From Neodiprion pinetum (lineage: Eukaryota; Arthropoda; Insecta; Hymenoptera; Diprionidae), in contig NC_060232.1 of NCBI RefSeq assembly GCF_021155775.2, forward strand, positions 37,005,089 to 37,069,088: a stretch of 64,000 bases of DNA. The letters run 5' to 3'. Both the position numbers and the translations under genes were made by a program. This document shows, in pieces, positions 49,560 to 62,818 of the stretch (positions within the stretch are counted from its first letter, which is position 1; each line of letters starts with the position of its first letter). The notes under the pieces were generated by a model. It saw only the letters and a program-made list of their open reading frames with translations. It did no database searches and was not told the origin of the DNA.

Positions 49560-51141
49560 CACCGAAACGGACGCGGCCAAATTTTTACCGCGGAAGCAGC
49601 AAACGTGTATAACACAGTTTGTCCGTCACGCGTGATAATTTCGTGCCTTCTTCTATGTTTTTGTAGGATGTATGTTTACCGCTGACAATCATTATTTAGC
49701 GTTTTGTTCTGCAGGGTGCCGAACTTAGTTGGTGATTAGTATCATGCTGACGTGTATTGTATAGACCGGCGTAAGTACACGGCAATGAAATCCGGCACCC
49801 GAAGCGTCGCGATGCTTAAGCTCCATGAAGTCGTGAAACAACACTTGAAGCAAACGCTCACGACAGACGTCGAATTAGAAAACCAAGAGAATCGTGTCGC
49901 AGAAAAAATAACGAATACAAACTTTCGATAAAATAAACAAATTTAAACGATGCAATCGAGTCATTTATCCCGATGCTGTATACCTGTAACGGTTTCAAAA
50001 AATTTCCAAGTATTATTGTTAAATAGAACATGAAAATACAGAATATTATTAAAATTTCCACGATTCTTTCACTGTTTATGTGGAAAAAAAAAAAAAAAAA
50101 AAAACCAAGTATAAATCCAACCGATCACGATCTCGATTGATCGTTCGACTAATTAGAACTTCTCAATGATATCGATCTCGAAGATATTGATGGTGGATTA
50201 ATTTCTGAGTCGAGACATGAGGATAGAGCGCAATGCGACTGATGCGTAGAACATGCGTGTATAATACGCGGTACGGTTATGAAAATCGGTAGGGAGTCCG
50301 TGAGCTCTGAGGTTCCGATTCGAGTGCCCACTTACCCAACGGGGCGTCTGATTGATTTCCAATCGATCGGCGAACATTTGTCTTCGGTTAACCCCTTGCA
50401 CCCAGTGCTGGTAGATCGCGGTGCCCGTTTAACCGGTAGACATGCGTACGCGCGTACAGTGCCGTGCCTAGAGGTGGGGCAAAAGACCTGAAGGCGACAT
50501 TCGAGTGAACTTTTCATTTTTTCGTTTTTTTTTTTTTTTTCATGTAATCAACAAATTTTGGCATCTATAATAAACTTGAGAATGGTTCTCCTTGCATGTT
50601 TTATTGTTTGTTAATTTTCATTCAACTCGTTGTGGACACGCACCGCCAAATAAAAACATAAAAGACACGCGGGGTGGGTGTTGAAATATTTAGAATGGAA
50701 AATACAGTTTTCGAGAATTCTCGGGAGTTCCTTTTATAAATAAATTTATAAATAATCAACCGGTTGAATAAAAAATCCGAAAATTCGAGGGTAGTGTTTC
50801 GGAATTGGAACAATTGCAGCAAAACATTTGAACAAAACCAAAAATGGTGAGGGTCAGAAGTTAATTGGGTTCGCATGGAATTCCCCATACATACGTATAT
50901 TTTTATTGAAAAATACGGTTTCCCCCAGTCTGACCCAGGCGCCCCAAGGGCTAGGCACGGCGCTGCACGTATCCTCGACGAGTAGGTATACAATAGCTGT
51001 GTGTATAGCCCTGTAATACCTACACCCAACTCTTATAAAGTCACGTTCGGTCTTTCGTCCGCAACAACAAGAACAGCCCGAATACACAGGTCGGTTAACC
51101 ATTGCAGCGGCGGCTCTAGAAAGAACTCGAAGAAGCATAAG

Positions 51142-51175
51142 AGGAGGAAGAAGAAGAAGAAGAAGAAGAAGAAGT
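51142..51175. repeat. (GAA)n triplet repeat
   Basis: GGA units followed by about nine GAA units. A long poly-T tract lies 180 bases downstream. Confidence 0.9.
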
Positions 51176-51924
51176 AGAGGGATACTCTTTCAGGAAGAGG
51201 GAGGAGGTGTAGGTCGGCAGATTTTATCGCAGAAGAGAATTCCTGCGTACCTACATCTGTCCGTACGAACGTCCGAACGTACGCTTCTCGCATCACTCTT
51301 TTTTCTGTATTTCTCTTTCTACTTCCTTTTTTTTTCTTCTTCTTCAATTTTTTCTTTTTTTTTTTTTTTTTTTTTTTTATATATGTTTTATTTTTTACTT
51401 TTATTTTTTTCTCATCACGTGTATGTAATAATGCGTGCGTATTCCGATTACGTTTTTAACAGCCATTGCACCTCGTAACGTGTATTCTCTCTGCGTTATA
51501 ATAAATAATAACCGCATACTTCTTTATTGCATTTTTTCTCTTTTCTCCTTTCCTTTTTCCCTGAAATTTCCATGTGCATGCGTGTAAGGTTTCCCAACTG
51601 TCCGACGCCTCCTCGACATTGCCGTGACAACGAGCGTCAAGTGGTGGCTAAAACGCAAGAAAAGTAGAAGAAAAAAAGGAAAATTAGAAACAGGGGGACA
51701 GCTGATACCGATGCGAGATAACACCGCGGTCTTATAGTAACCGTTTGACATGTGTGCCAGGCAGAAAAGCGCCCAACTATGGATGCGTGGGTATACGTAT
51801 GTATATATATCCTATACCTATATATCATACATATACGGTACATATGCCGGAAAACGTAACAAGCCCGAGTTGTAATGATGATTGCTAGCGCTTCGCTACG
51901 ATAAATTTAACCACCTAACCACTT

Positions 51925-51955
51925 TTCTCTCTCTCTCTCTTTCTCTCTCTCTCTT
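51925..51955. repeat. (CT)n microsatellite
   Basis: CT run with one TTT interruption. Confidence 0.9.
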
Positions 51956-54900
51956 TTTCCCTCTTTCATACCCAATTTTTGTTTTCCGTTTTACATGCGT
52001 ACACCGTTTGAATGTGGATTTTTCATCTATTCGTTTTTCTTCAATCAGGCCAACTAGACAACGAGACGACGTGTAATTGTTTACCGTAGATAGTATTGTA
52101 CGCACTGCGTGTGTAAACTAGTGCGGTATACTTTACAACTACGCTAAAACACCGCGCCATTGATAACGAAATCGAATGAATACGTCATTCGGTTCATTGA
52201 CTGTGTATTTTCTTGCAATCCAAAGATTAATTCAACGCTCGTCATTTTTCCCCCTCGAAAATGACTCGATTGATAGAATTGTAAACGAATTCATTTTACC
52301 ATTTACCAAATTGCAATATTTGTTTTCAAATCAAGCCAAATCGTGCACAATACCAGTCAATTTTTGAAACACCGAAATTTTCCAAAATTTGAAAAAAATA
52401 TTACTTCAAGCGATGGAAATTTTAATCGATCGAATTATTTCGCACGCCTTCGGGCTTTGAAATGAAAGAACTTTCAGGCTCGACCGATTTCCCGATGAAC
52501 AAAACTGGATGTAGAAAAATCACAACTCGCATACTTGTCAGAGTCTGATTACGGAACGATTTTAAAATTCTCAAATTAAGCTCGAATCGAATCGGGTGAG
52601 CAACAGCAGCGATACGCGCATACTTGACGATTCGGGAATAGCACGAAATCGTTCGCAATAAAGCAGAGAAGCATGGAAGCGTTGAAAAGTTTCTCCGTCA
52701 TAAGAATTTCTTCTTCTCGTTGGGAAAAGTTCCGCCGAGTATCCCCAGGGTGCCGTGTGCCTCCCGCGTGCCAGGTCCCACCCCTAGGCACACGAACGTC
52801 GAGGTGTTGGTGCATCCCGGTTGCAGGTGTGGGTGGGAAGCATGGTGCAAACGTAACTCTGCCGCGGATAAAAGACGTGGGTGTAGACGCACACCTGTAG
52901 CGACGGGAATCGCGAAACGTGTTTACGCGGGGTTTCAACGGTGTGCATACATATATCGCCTCGATGTGAGAAAACTCCCTGGAGAAATAACCAGGCTGTA
53001 TGTAATGTGCGCTAAGGTATTGTACGGACCCCGCACTGCAGGGGCGGAGAAAGAGGGTGCGCGGCGATATACGGCAAACTTACAGGTGAGAAACATCTTT
53101 ATCTTATACAGCTATGTACGTATACCTGGACGTCTATCTGCCGTTTATTTATTATTTCAACGCCGTTCCTGTACCGGCTGTATAACCGTTAGAAAAATCT
53201 ACTACACGGATGCGGGAACTAGGCTTCGATCGTCCGTTTTAATTATATGCTTTCGTATTTCTGGGTCGCGACGCGGCGACGTCAAGGTTGCGGAATTTAG
53301 ACAAACTTTATACTCGTATCTGGAGCGATGAATCACCGGTTAATGAGATTAAAAACTTGAACATCAAATTATAGCAAATTTTCCAGCAGTAATATAATTG
53401 TTTTCACGTAACCGCGGCGACTGGACGAAACATAACGATATTCGATTTCATTCCTTTTTTTCCACTTTTTTTTGCGAGGTATTGACAGCGATCGGTATAT
53501 TCCAAGTGATTGAGATTTTGAAAAAATCTGTAGTCTGGATCTGGTTGAAACTGTAGGAAGGTCCCAATATTAAAATTCATTATTTTTCCAAGTGATCTGG
53601 TTTAGTTTTATAAAAAAACGTCGCAAACAAAGTTTAAAAAAATCTAACACCTTATACAAAGTAAAATAGAGCGAATGTAATTATAGGGCGAAGCAGCGTC
53701 TTATTTACCCTTCGAAATGCGCAATTCGAAATTCAGTTAATTGTATTTCTTTTGCGACTTTGCAAATTAGCAGAATTTATGACTTTTCGCTAGCGCCTGA
53801 CGACAAGCAACCGGGTCGCATACGTGTAATGCGGGTAGAGCGCCGCACGGCGTCATCGACTCGTGCGCCAAGTGTTGGGCAACCAGGTTTTGAAGGTGAT
53901 TCCAATACATCGAAAATCAGACAACGGAATGGAAAAATAAACAAGAAACTGGTGTATCCACACAATGAGATCGAAAATATTGTACTAACCTACCTAAATA
54001 TTTTATGCCGCAAGGAGTCGGCTCGAAATTCAAGTTCACGCGACAATAGACGAAGATTATGGAGGGGAAACTACGAGGATTGTTTGAAACAAGTTTTCTA
54101 TTTACGATTCAAGCTCAAAGGCTACGTCGCCGAGATAACGGGAGAATTAATACCTACATCATTTTATGGCTCTTTGTTTCTTTGTTTGTTTTTAAAGTAA
54201 GGATAACTTGTGACAAGATTTCAATGGGCAAAGTGAATATCAAGCGATAAGATCGAGTCCGATTAAGTTGAAAACGAAAAATGGAAAAAGGAGAAAAGAA
54301 TTGTATGGGTGAATCTGTTGGATCAAGATACAGTTTTTACACATAAGTTGAAATGAATTCCGCTAAGTACCACTTTAGAAACTTTTTAAATTCCGTATCA
54401 TAGATTCATGGCTCCGATTCTAAAACATCTTGCCAAAAAGAAATTGAGATGAAAAATCGAAAATACCATCCAATGATTTTTAGAATCTAAGGACCATTTT
54501 GTTTTCCCTTTCAAAGTTGGCAGCTGAGTACCTTAGGCCTGTAACAACCTTAATTTTGTCAATTGCTTTTATTCCATTACTTCAACAAGAGTGAATATTC
54601 AAGCCACATTTGCACGAATGACAGAATATTTATAACAGTTTAGAACAACTGTCAAGTAATTATGCAATATTGTGATTCTTATATACGAATTTCTCATTCA
54701 AAGTCATTGTTGTCAAAGTTACCCGGTTCTTCCCTCAAGTTTCCAAATTTGCAAAAATCCCGAGCTAATGTACGAATTACCATCGAATGGATTAGCGACG
54801 AACCGAAAAATTCCTCTTTCAATATTCGAAAGCTGGCTAACGTTCCGAGCTGCGTGCGTGATAAAATATTGGCTAGCTCAATTCTTTGTCAAATCAGTGC

Positions 54901-57900
54901 AGATGAGCGAGTGAGAGAATTCGGCGTGAGGGATCGGAGGTTAAACTTTGAAACAATCAGACTCTCCGTTGGCGAAGCAGACGCTCTAATCGAGCGGTTA
55001 GAGCATCCGTCAACGAGTCTAGATTGTTGAATAATAAACGAGATAAACTCGGAGAGCGTCAACGCCTCGATGGACATTTAAAGTGCTCGCTCGTGTCGGC
55101 GTCCATCGGGGCTAATTACCCGCCTCCGACCCGCCGAATTCACACTGCGTTAGCGATTCGACCACACATGTGAAATGTGCAACGTGCATTCTCTACCAAC
55201 CAACCAACCACCCGACCTGCTTCCAGGACGAAATACGGTACAATGCATTCGGGTCTCCGTAACCGTGCAGTCAAATTTCGTGAGTGAGGTCAGCTCGTCG
55301 CGTCAGTTGGTTAGAGATAGGAACAGATAGTTGCATGGAGAGCCGATCGCTGGATCATACATACACGGGAAATGCATCAGTTGCTGGCGGAAATAACGAG
55401 CGTCGTTCCTGTTTATTATAAATCAAAGGGTACCGATCCAGACCGAAATCTCTCCGCAATTCAGCGCTATTTCGATCGATGAGCCAGCTTCGAGTTTGCG
55501 TCAACCTTGACGGACATTATCTAGGCGCGTCGAATCCAATGTTTTCGATAAAATCATGCTGAAATGTGCTAGGATATTGCAAAAACGCATCGATTTTCAT
55601 AGTAAGCTATGTCTAAATTCGAGAGCTGATTTGAAATCGGCGATATTCGATATTGCTGAACTTTCCTCATAACTATATAATGAAAAACTCCGTGAAGCTG
55701 TCGGGTTGAATTGCATGGAAATCCAATCAAAAGTATGTCGACGGCGGTTCTATTTTCATTCATTCCCGTGAATCTTTCCTGTGACCCAATAGGGGTGACC
55801 TCTTCTCCGGCTGGGCCAATTAAACTCTCGATATTATTCATTCTCATCTTTGAACTGGATTGTTATATTCCATTCGACATTATTCCGCTCAACGAAAGTA
55901 CAAATCATTCGATCCTTCGACGGGAAAGGATTAAAAATCGAATAAAATAAATTAAATCCGCGTCACATCCGACTTAAAAAAGAAAAAAAACAAAATAAAA
56001 TCAAAACCGGCATAACCTGCAGCGGATTTGAAAGAGGTAGAGGTAAAGTGTTGGGATGGAAATTAAGAAGGCACGATGGAAATCTCCGAACGAAGGACAT
56101 TCGCGGGGCAACTCGAGGCCAGAGATCTGTAATACGAAGCAGTTAAAGTTGCAATGGGTCCCAAGGGCCGAGAAAAGAAGTGGAACCGTGTGACTGACTT
56201 GAAGATAGGGCAAGAGCGGCCGGCTAAGAGATTGGGATCTTACTGTCCCAGCGAATCGAAACTCCCATGGGAACATCGCACGATGTACTAAACCAGAGCT
56301 TGCGCCCCACGCGTCCTGCGCGACGTCCTGGTCAATGTAAGGCAGCGAAAAGAAAGAGATGAAAAATAAAAAAATAAAAAAATAGAAAAAAAAGAGGAGG
56401 CGTCGCGTAACCCGGCACATTTGAGTAATTTTTGACTAAAAATTTCACCTCACGAAAGAAGCGACCGTGCGTCATCTCCGTTAGTTGAAAAATAATGTTT
56501 CTCTTCGTGATTTATAGTAACTTGTCCTGCGCTGCAAGGATTATTGGCTAACAAATTACCAGACCATTTGACCAAACAGCATAAAGAACCCAATTCCGTT
56601 TTCCTTCACTCAGACTAACAGGACCAATTGGGAATTGCTTTTTGGCGCCAAGGAACTAGGCCGAAATACGCGCCACGGGAAACAGATAGCTGTTTTCGAG
56701 ATCGCTTCCATTCTCTCATCAACAACGTCGATCTTTACCGGACCGTAATGAACGACCAAAACAAGAACCTGCGGTATCGCACTTTGGTTGTTCATTGGTG
56801 GAAGAAACAAAAAAATAAAAATCGAAACAATTTCCTCGCAATGCACGGTGTCCAGGTGCGTTGCCGTAAGCTACGCGTTGAGAATTTCCAATGGTCGTCG
56901 GTGTTCCAGTAGTCAGAAGGACTGGAAGTCCGGTCGGTTTATGGGCACGGTAGCCGGCCCCCACAACCAGCAGTAAACCTGCCTCTAGTGTGGTCGGAAA
57001 GCCACCTCAGCCTGGTCATCCGAGGACCCGGGACGGGGATTGCACTAAAATCACCCCCCTTTCATATCCCTCGCTCTCTCCGGCTCAGTTGTCGTCTCTT
57101 TCTCTCGCGCCCCGCTCACTCACCCTCTACGCTCGGGATCTAAGGCTGGTCAGCACCCCACACGCAGACGAAAACGCATCTTATGCGATGGTATCTCGTA
57201 AAACTTGGGACATGTGAGTCGTACGGAAGGATGGAACGAAACCTTAATTAACACCCGTGAGGATGGTTTAGCTTCGGGCTTCTAATCCGGACCCTCATCC
57301 GCTCAATTCCGTTTTCGCCAGAGTATGAGGCGAGAAACTTTTTCGGGTAGCAGAAAAATGGTCAATTTCTGTGTAAATCTCGTTTCTTCAACAGTCATCG
57401 GGTTAACTGCCAGTCTCTGTTTCATTCAGCCTCGATACTCTTTCGTAAAATTAACTTTTTCAACAGTTATACAAAATCAACATGGCCGCCGTCGAAGCGC
57501 CTGCGATTTTATTTTGACTCTAAATTAATTTTTACGACCAAAAAGTCGTTCGTTCTTGCTTCACGTCGAAGAAAATAACGGCAAGAGTATAGTCCGAGCA
57601 CGATTTAGGGATCTTGAAAGTCTGGAGCAACGAAAATTTGACTCGCGCGATCAACTCGTGCGTGTTTTGCCTGCATCCTGGGGCAGAAGCGAGACGCTGG
57701 TAAACGGAATCACAAATGATTCAAAAGGGTGAACGCGAAATGTGGTCGAGAATAAGACTCCCGCTTGTTTCGGACGTTCTAATTACCGTGGAAACACGAC
57801 GAGCCTGGGGGATCCGGGTTGTAAATCGTATGGGGTGAATTTTGTGGCAGCCAAGAACGATTCCGACAATCTCTTAGGCTAGCCGCCGAGGCATGCATAC

Positions 57901-58894
57901 GTACATAAGGACGAGCAGCTTTGCCAAGGGTACGGCCATTTCAATCTCAAAGCTTGATGGGTTAATTAAGTGTTTGCTTGCCCAACAAGTGGCCCGCTGC
58001 TGCTTGGGCCTCAAGACCCGGTTTCCCATATCCACAAGGACTGAACTGACAAACAAGGTACATAAATTACACACGTCAAAAGCTGGCTAGCTACTTTCAA
58101 TTAACATCCGTAAACTCGTAACAATAAATTAGACGGCCAAGACGTTCTCTCTAACCTCGCTGTTGGGATAACGCGATAAATTGCACGCTGTTGTCTCCTA
58201 TATCGCATGTCACACAGAAAATCCCATTAAAATGAACCTCTGCACATCTTTCCTTACAATTGTGCAAATAAGCTGCATTACAAACTGTCAATTTTCATGG
58301 ATCAAATATCAAATATTTCGAGACTTTCTACAGTAAATCTACAGACCCGGCTGTCATTTTAAATCGACATGTCAAAAACCTGACATCAGACAATTATGAA
58401 ATACATGACTCGAAGTTTAATTACAAAATTCTGAATCCGCTGTTTTGACGATCAAGCAATTTTGATTTCAGAATAGTTCCAAATTTCCAAACGTGTGCTA
58501 CACTTTTACGATATCTTTACGACACACGCTTCTCTTACTTCCGTTTCAGTGGACGTTCAACTTTTCACCCTTGAAAGAATTTTTTTCCGACTTATTCACA
58601 ATCATAATCTCAGAATTACCGCGCCAGGATCAGACCAAGGGTGAAAAGAAACCGCCAACGATGTAAGGAGAGTTCTTCAAAAGCTGTTTTTTCTCCGTCA
58701 CCTTATACTTCCAAAGCTGAAAGATATCGTGATCGGTAAAGTTTGTTGACAAAAATGTTCCCCCAATCGAACGAGCCTATTTAATTTACCGCGACTTTCT
58801 CGAGAAACTGCCGCACGCCTATCCGTTTGAGCTCACCACACAGAGTCTATCGATGCAGCGACGGAGGGTGGAAAAGGGTAGAAAAGGGGGAGAA

Positions 58895-58918
58895 GAGGAG
58901 AGGAGAGGAGAGGAGAAG
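58895..58918. repeat. (GGAGA)n pentanucleotide microsatellite
   Basis: About five units of the same motif as the longer tract at 11473-11533. Confidence 0.85.
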
Positions 58919-60742
58919 GACGGATCCGCTAAAGGGGCACGTTTATGTCCTCCCAGGAGTCCGCTAGCCGGCAACCCTAACTTGTCTATCCAGGTCCACA
59001 GTGACGACCCAGAAAGCCGTAGAGGCACTACCAAACGCGGCGGTCCGTCATCCGGTCTCTATATACTTACCATGAAACGGCGGACATGGGTCAACCTTCG
59101 CCGTCCCATCGCTCATAACTTCTTTATTATCTTATATTCCCGAAACTATACCTAATCACAGCCACCGTATGCAGAACGACTCCTTCTCTCCTATCCATGA
59201 TCGATTCCAATTCGAGTGTCAAATTTCGGATTGACCACTGTCTCGAGTCTCATTGGTAAAAACTGTCGACATTCCGATTGCCTCTGATTCAAAATTAGTA
59301 TGCATCGGTATTTTGAATCTTTGGTAATTTCATCAGGATTACCATAAAACTTGACATTTTTACATTGTCAATTTTCCCATGTTTTATGATGTCGATAACA
59401 ACTGTATTCCCTGGACGATTTTATAGTAGGAATTGAGAAGTATGTTACAAAATTTCGATGTTACGAGATTCGAAGAATCCCGGTATTACGACTGATTGTT
59501 ATTTTCGACGATATTAAGAAATTCACACAAAAACTAAGTACATTTAAAGTCGGTAAAAGAAATATATCGTAAGACTTGTTCTCAACTTTTATCAAAGATC
59601 AAAATAACCAACGATGAAAATGGTAAGAACCAGCATATTTTGAACAAGTCAACTCATAAATCAAGATCGAGAGACCATATACACCATATTCCACTTTTCT
59701 ATCAAATTTCCCTGACCACTCGAAACGTCTCGAAATTCAAACTGGTTTCCCATATCATTGCTATTTTGATTAATCAAGCCGTTAAAAAATTTCAACTATC
59801 TTGAATCTCGTCCGTTTGAGAAGATGGAAAAAAATGGAGACGCGGCCCGAAGATGACGGAGTTGCTTATCGGATGACGGATAATCCGTGACCTCCACGGT
59901 GTTGAGGGTGAAATTTTCGCCGGCAGATATACGGGGTCGTAAACGTCCAATTTTGGTCTAGCCCAAAGCCGCGGTGCCGCAGAGCGAAGAGAGCCGTCCG
60001 TCCGTACCTACATTCGATATGTGACAATCCCGGGAAGCCAAGCTCAGCGTAAACGCGAGCCAGGTATTACGTCATAGTGGTCAGTCACACTTTGATGTCG
60101 CACTAAAACTCTGGCCGACCTATCCGGGCCCGAGTGGCGAAACTGCCCCTCGTCCTTCGGACGGGACACTCGAAACCCCCGCCAATCCACTCTGAGATCC
60201 TCTTCCTCGGCCGGTACCTAATGCAGCGTAATTTTCACCGCCCTTGCCCTATCTCTTCGCCTCACCGGGGATGTGACGAAAATTTACAGACTTCTACCTC
60301 CAGTCTGCATCCCAACCGTCCCGAAAAAATCGTCATTCCGAGCTTCGCGGACAAGAACCTGATTGTGAACTCCTTGACAGTTACTTTTCTAAATACTCGT
60401 AGTAACGGGATCGCGTTTGCGAGTCTCATGATGCGTCTTCATTTCGAGCCATCGAATTCGCAGATGATCACGGTTAATGTAGATTTTATACATTTGTTTC
60501 AATAATTTACATAAGCAACGTGGCTCTGTATAATTGAATACATTGAATTATACTTCAACATAAAATACGCTTTTCCAAAGACAGTTGAATATGTAAGAAT
60601 AGAAATTGAGTAGGAAAAGATCTGACCCGTATATTCAAGATTTCTACATGATCAATTGGACTTTTGTGTTTAGTACGCTTAACAAAAACATATGTAGTTT
60701 TTTAGTGTCGCATGGTGCAGATGAGTTAAGAATATAACAAAA

Positions 60743-60838
60743 GCGATCACTGTTAAGTGCTTCGATTAGTATCTCCGAAATATTTTGATCAGCGTTTGGT
60801 AACGGCGGGGGTAAACTAATAAAACGCGATCACTGTTA
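60743..60838. repeat. Duplicated 13-mer GCGATCACTGTTA
   Basis: Identical 13 bases at 60743-60755 and 60826-60838 in the same orientation, each preceded by a similar TAAYAAAA. This suggests a small local duplication. Confidence 0.7.
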
Positions 60839-61387
60839 TTATGCCAAAATGTTTATTACTGTATTGATAAACACTCACCACTGTCGAAACTGTTCTGATT
60901 CTCCAAGTCAGGTCCTTGTAGAGAAGGGGGTCCATCTTCTTGGAGATACTCTGAAAGCAAGTAAGCACAAACTAACTCGACTTGATTGGTGTTGCATTTT
61001 GAAAATTGTACAAAAGCCAAATTCGAAAAACTGTAATGAGTAAATAACGATGAAACCTTTTTTTTCACGATCGAGTGAAAAACGAACGGATCGATGCGTT
61101 GATAAAAATCCGAAGCTCGAGATCTTCGACTCGACGATTCGAAATGACCGGAGTCAATTGAAATTTGGTAAAATATCGCACATTCAATTTGTGGGAAGCG
61201 TGGTTTCGGGGTTTCTGGGGGAGGTTCCGCGTGTATCCATGCCACCTAACCTGCGTAATATCCATTGCAAAGGTGTGCGACAGCAGTGCTCTCTACGCCA
61301 CGGCCACAATCCCGAGGGATTGAGCTGGGTGATATTGGCTCTCGCATCGCCACATTCGGGGAGCGTTGATATCGTCGACCAGGAGTT

Positions 61388-61412
61388 TCTCTCTCTCTCT
61401 CTCTCTCTCTCT
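61388..61412. repeat. (CT)n microsatellite
   Basis: About 12 perfect CT units. Confidence 0.9.
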
Positions 61413-61458
61413 GCGCCAAACCGGCTGCTTTGCGTCCCGAGCATTACCTTTAATTCCT

Positions 61459-61499
61459 GCGTTGCGTTGCGTCGCGTCGCGTTGCGTCATTTTGCGTTG
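61459..61499. repeat. Imperfect (GTTGC/GTCGC)n pentanucleotide repeat
   Basis: About eight degenerate units of GCGTT/GCGTC in tandem. Confidence 0.8.
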
Positions 61500-62793
61500 A
61501 GTTACCATCATAGGCAGAATCGCGATTACGCCTTGACAATTTAACCCCGCAGATTCTCTCCGTGCCTTTATACTATTTTACGCGCCGCATGCAGCGTGGG
61601 AGGTCGCAAACGGAAATGAAATATCCGCGCGCTTTGATACTTCCTCTCATTGAGGGTCGAAATCGAGGTTCAAACACTCCGTGGCATCGTTAAAAAGTCA
61701 ATCCGTACATGACTGTTGTACGTATAGGTGTGGAAACGTTTTTTGAATTTTCATTAGTTGATTCAACTGATCGAACAATTTGGTATTCAAGTTTTACACG
61801 ACCTTGTTTAAATTTGAAAATGTGTACAGTAGAATAGCAGTGACAATATTAAGGACATAGCGAAAAGAAAATTGACACTTTTTCCTTGTTAAACGTTTTT
61901 TTCTGTTTCAGAAAGAATTGCATTCAAAAGTCCCGCCTTCGCGTATGCATGAAAAGCTTCTTTCTTGAAAAATCTACGACCCTGCAATGATCAACTTGTT
62001 CACTCCTCTGCGAACGTACGAGTAGATACATTAAATGAAGTGACATCTCGAAGCCTGAACTTGCCAAGTTCATACCAGTTACCAATTTTTCATTCTGTCA
62101 TCACGACAGACCAAAAAGTCAACTTTAAACACCTACTCGATTCAATCAGACGTTTGTACGAGCTTCAATCCTCGACTTCGCGCGCACTTCTTCGATCTCA
62201 CGTTTATAATTTCACGACTTACGTCTCGTCTCATCGTCATTGGAACAAATCATCACCAAGTACAATACGTACCATATATCGGTTAAAAATCAACCTGTTA
62301 TCAATGTCCATGGATCCACTTATTAACCATAAGTCAATACCATCCTAATTATACGTCAATTCCTCCAAGTGTGTAGTTACAAGGTATAAGATTTGACATA
62401 GACGGGTTATCCAAGCAGGTATACATACAACTATATAGATATACACCTATGATGTTACAGGTTTGCGCGATGTCGGAGACCGACCGGTTTGGTTTTGTAT
62501 TAGCATGTAACTCCTGTAGGAGTCGAAGTTGCGATGGGTTGCGGATGGGAGAACCCAGTGGGGTGGGGCTGGGGGTTTCGACGGGCGGCGGAGGGCGGGA
62601 GGGGGAGTAATTACCTCCTTGGGGAATCCCCCTCCGTTCTATACCCACCAACGGTATAGCCCCGGTACGGGCACAGAGGTTCCCCACTGTTCCCCTCTGC
62701 TCCCAGTGCACCCGAGGGACTCCCCAGTGGTTCGCACAGCGGTTCTCAACCGCCGTTTGCTCATCTTTCATTTTCACGGGGGATACAGATTTG

Positions 62794-62818
62794 TTTTTTT
62801 TTTTTTTTTTTTTTTTTT
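62794..62818. repeat. Poly-T tract
   Basis: Run of about 25 T followed by AT-rich sequence. Read from the minus strand it resembles a retroelement poly-A tail, but no element body is recognisable next to it. Confidence 0.9.

Larger units (their letters stand above)
44238..54000. other. Long non-coding region
   Basis: No gene supported. It holds AT repeats (45580-45613, 48629-48656), CT runs (49535-49559, 51925-51955), a GAA triplet tract (51142-51175), and poly-A (50083-50104) and poly-T (51355-51378) tracts. A 203-codon plus-strand ORF at 52720-53331 has no recognisable domain and mixed composition, and I do not call it. Confidence 0.5.

Noticed and set aside
52720..53331. Plus-strand ORF of 203 codons
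   Set aside because: No recognisable motif, mixed basic/hydrophobic composition and no neighbouring exons. The length is plausible by chance in 44 kb of six-frame sequence.
57255..57320. tRNA-like stretch GGTTTAGCTTCGGGCTTCTAATCC
   Set aside because: No acceptable acceptor stem or TψC arm; probably chance.
62794..62818. Poly-T as the tail of a minus-strand retroposon
   Set aside because: No element body, RNA gene similarity or target duplication recognised next to it.
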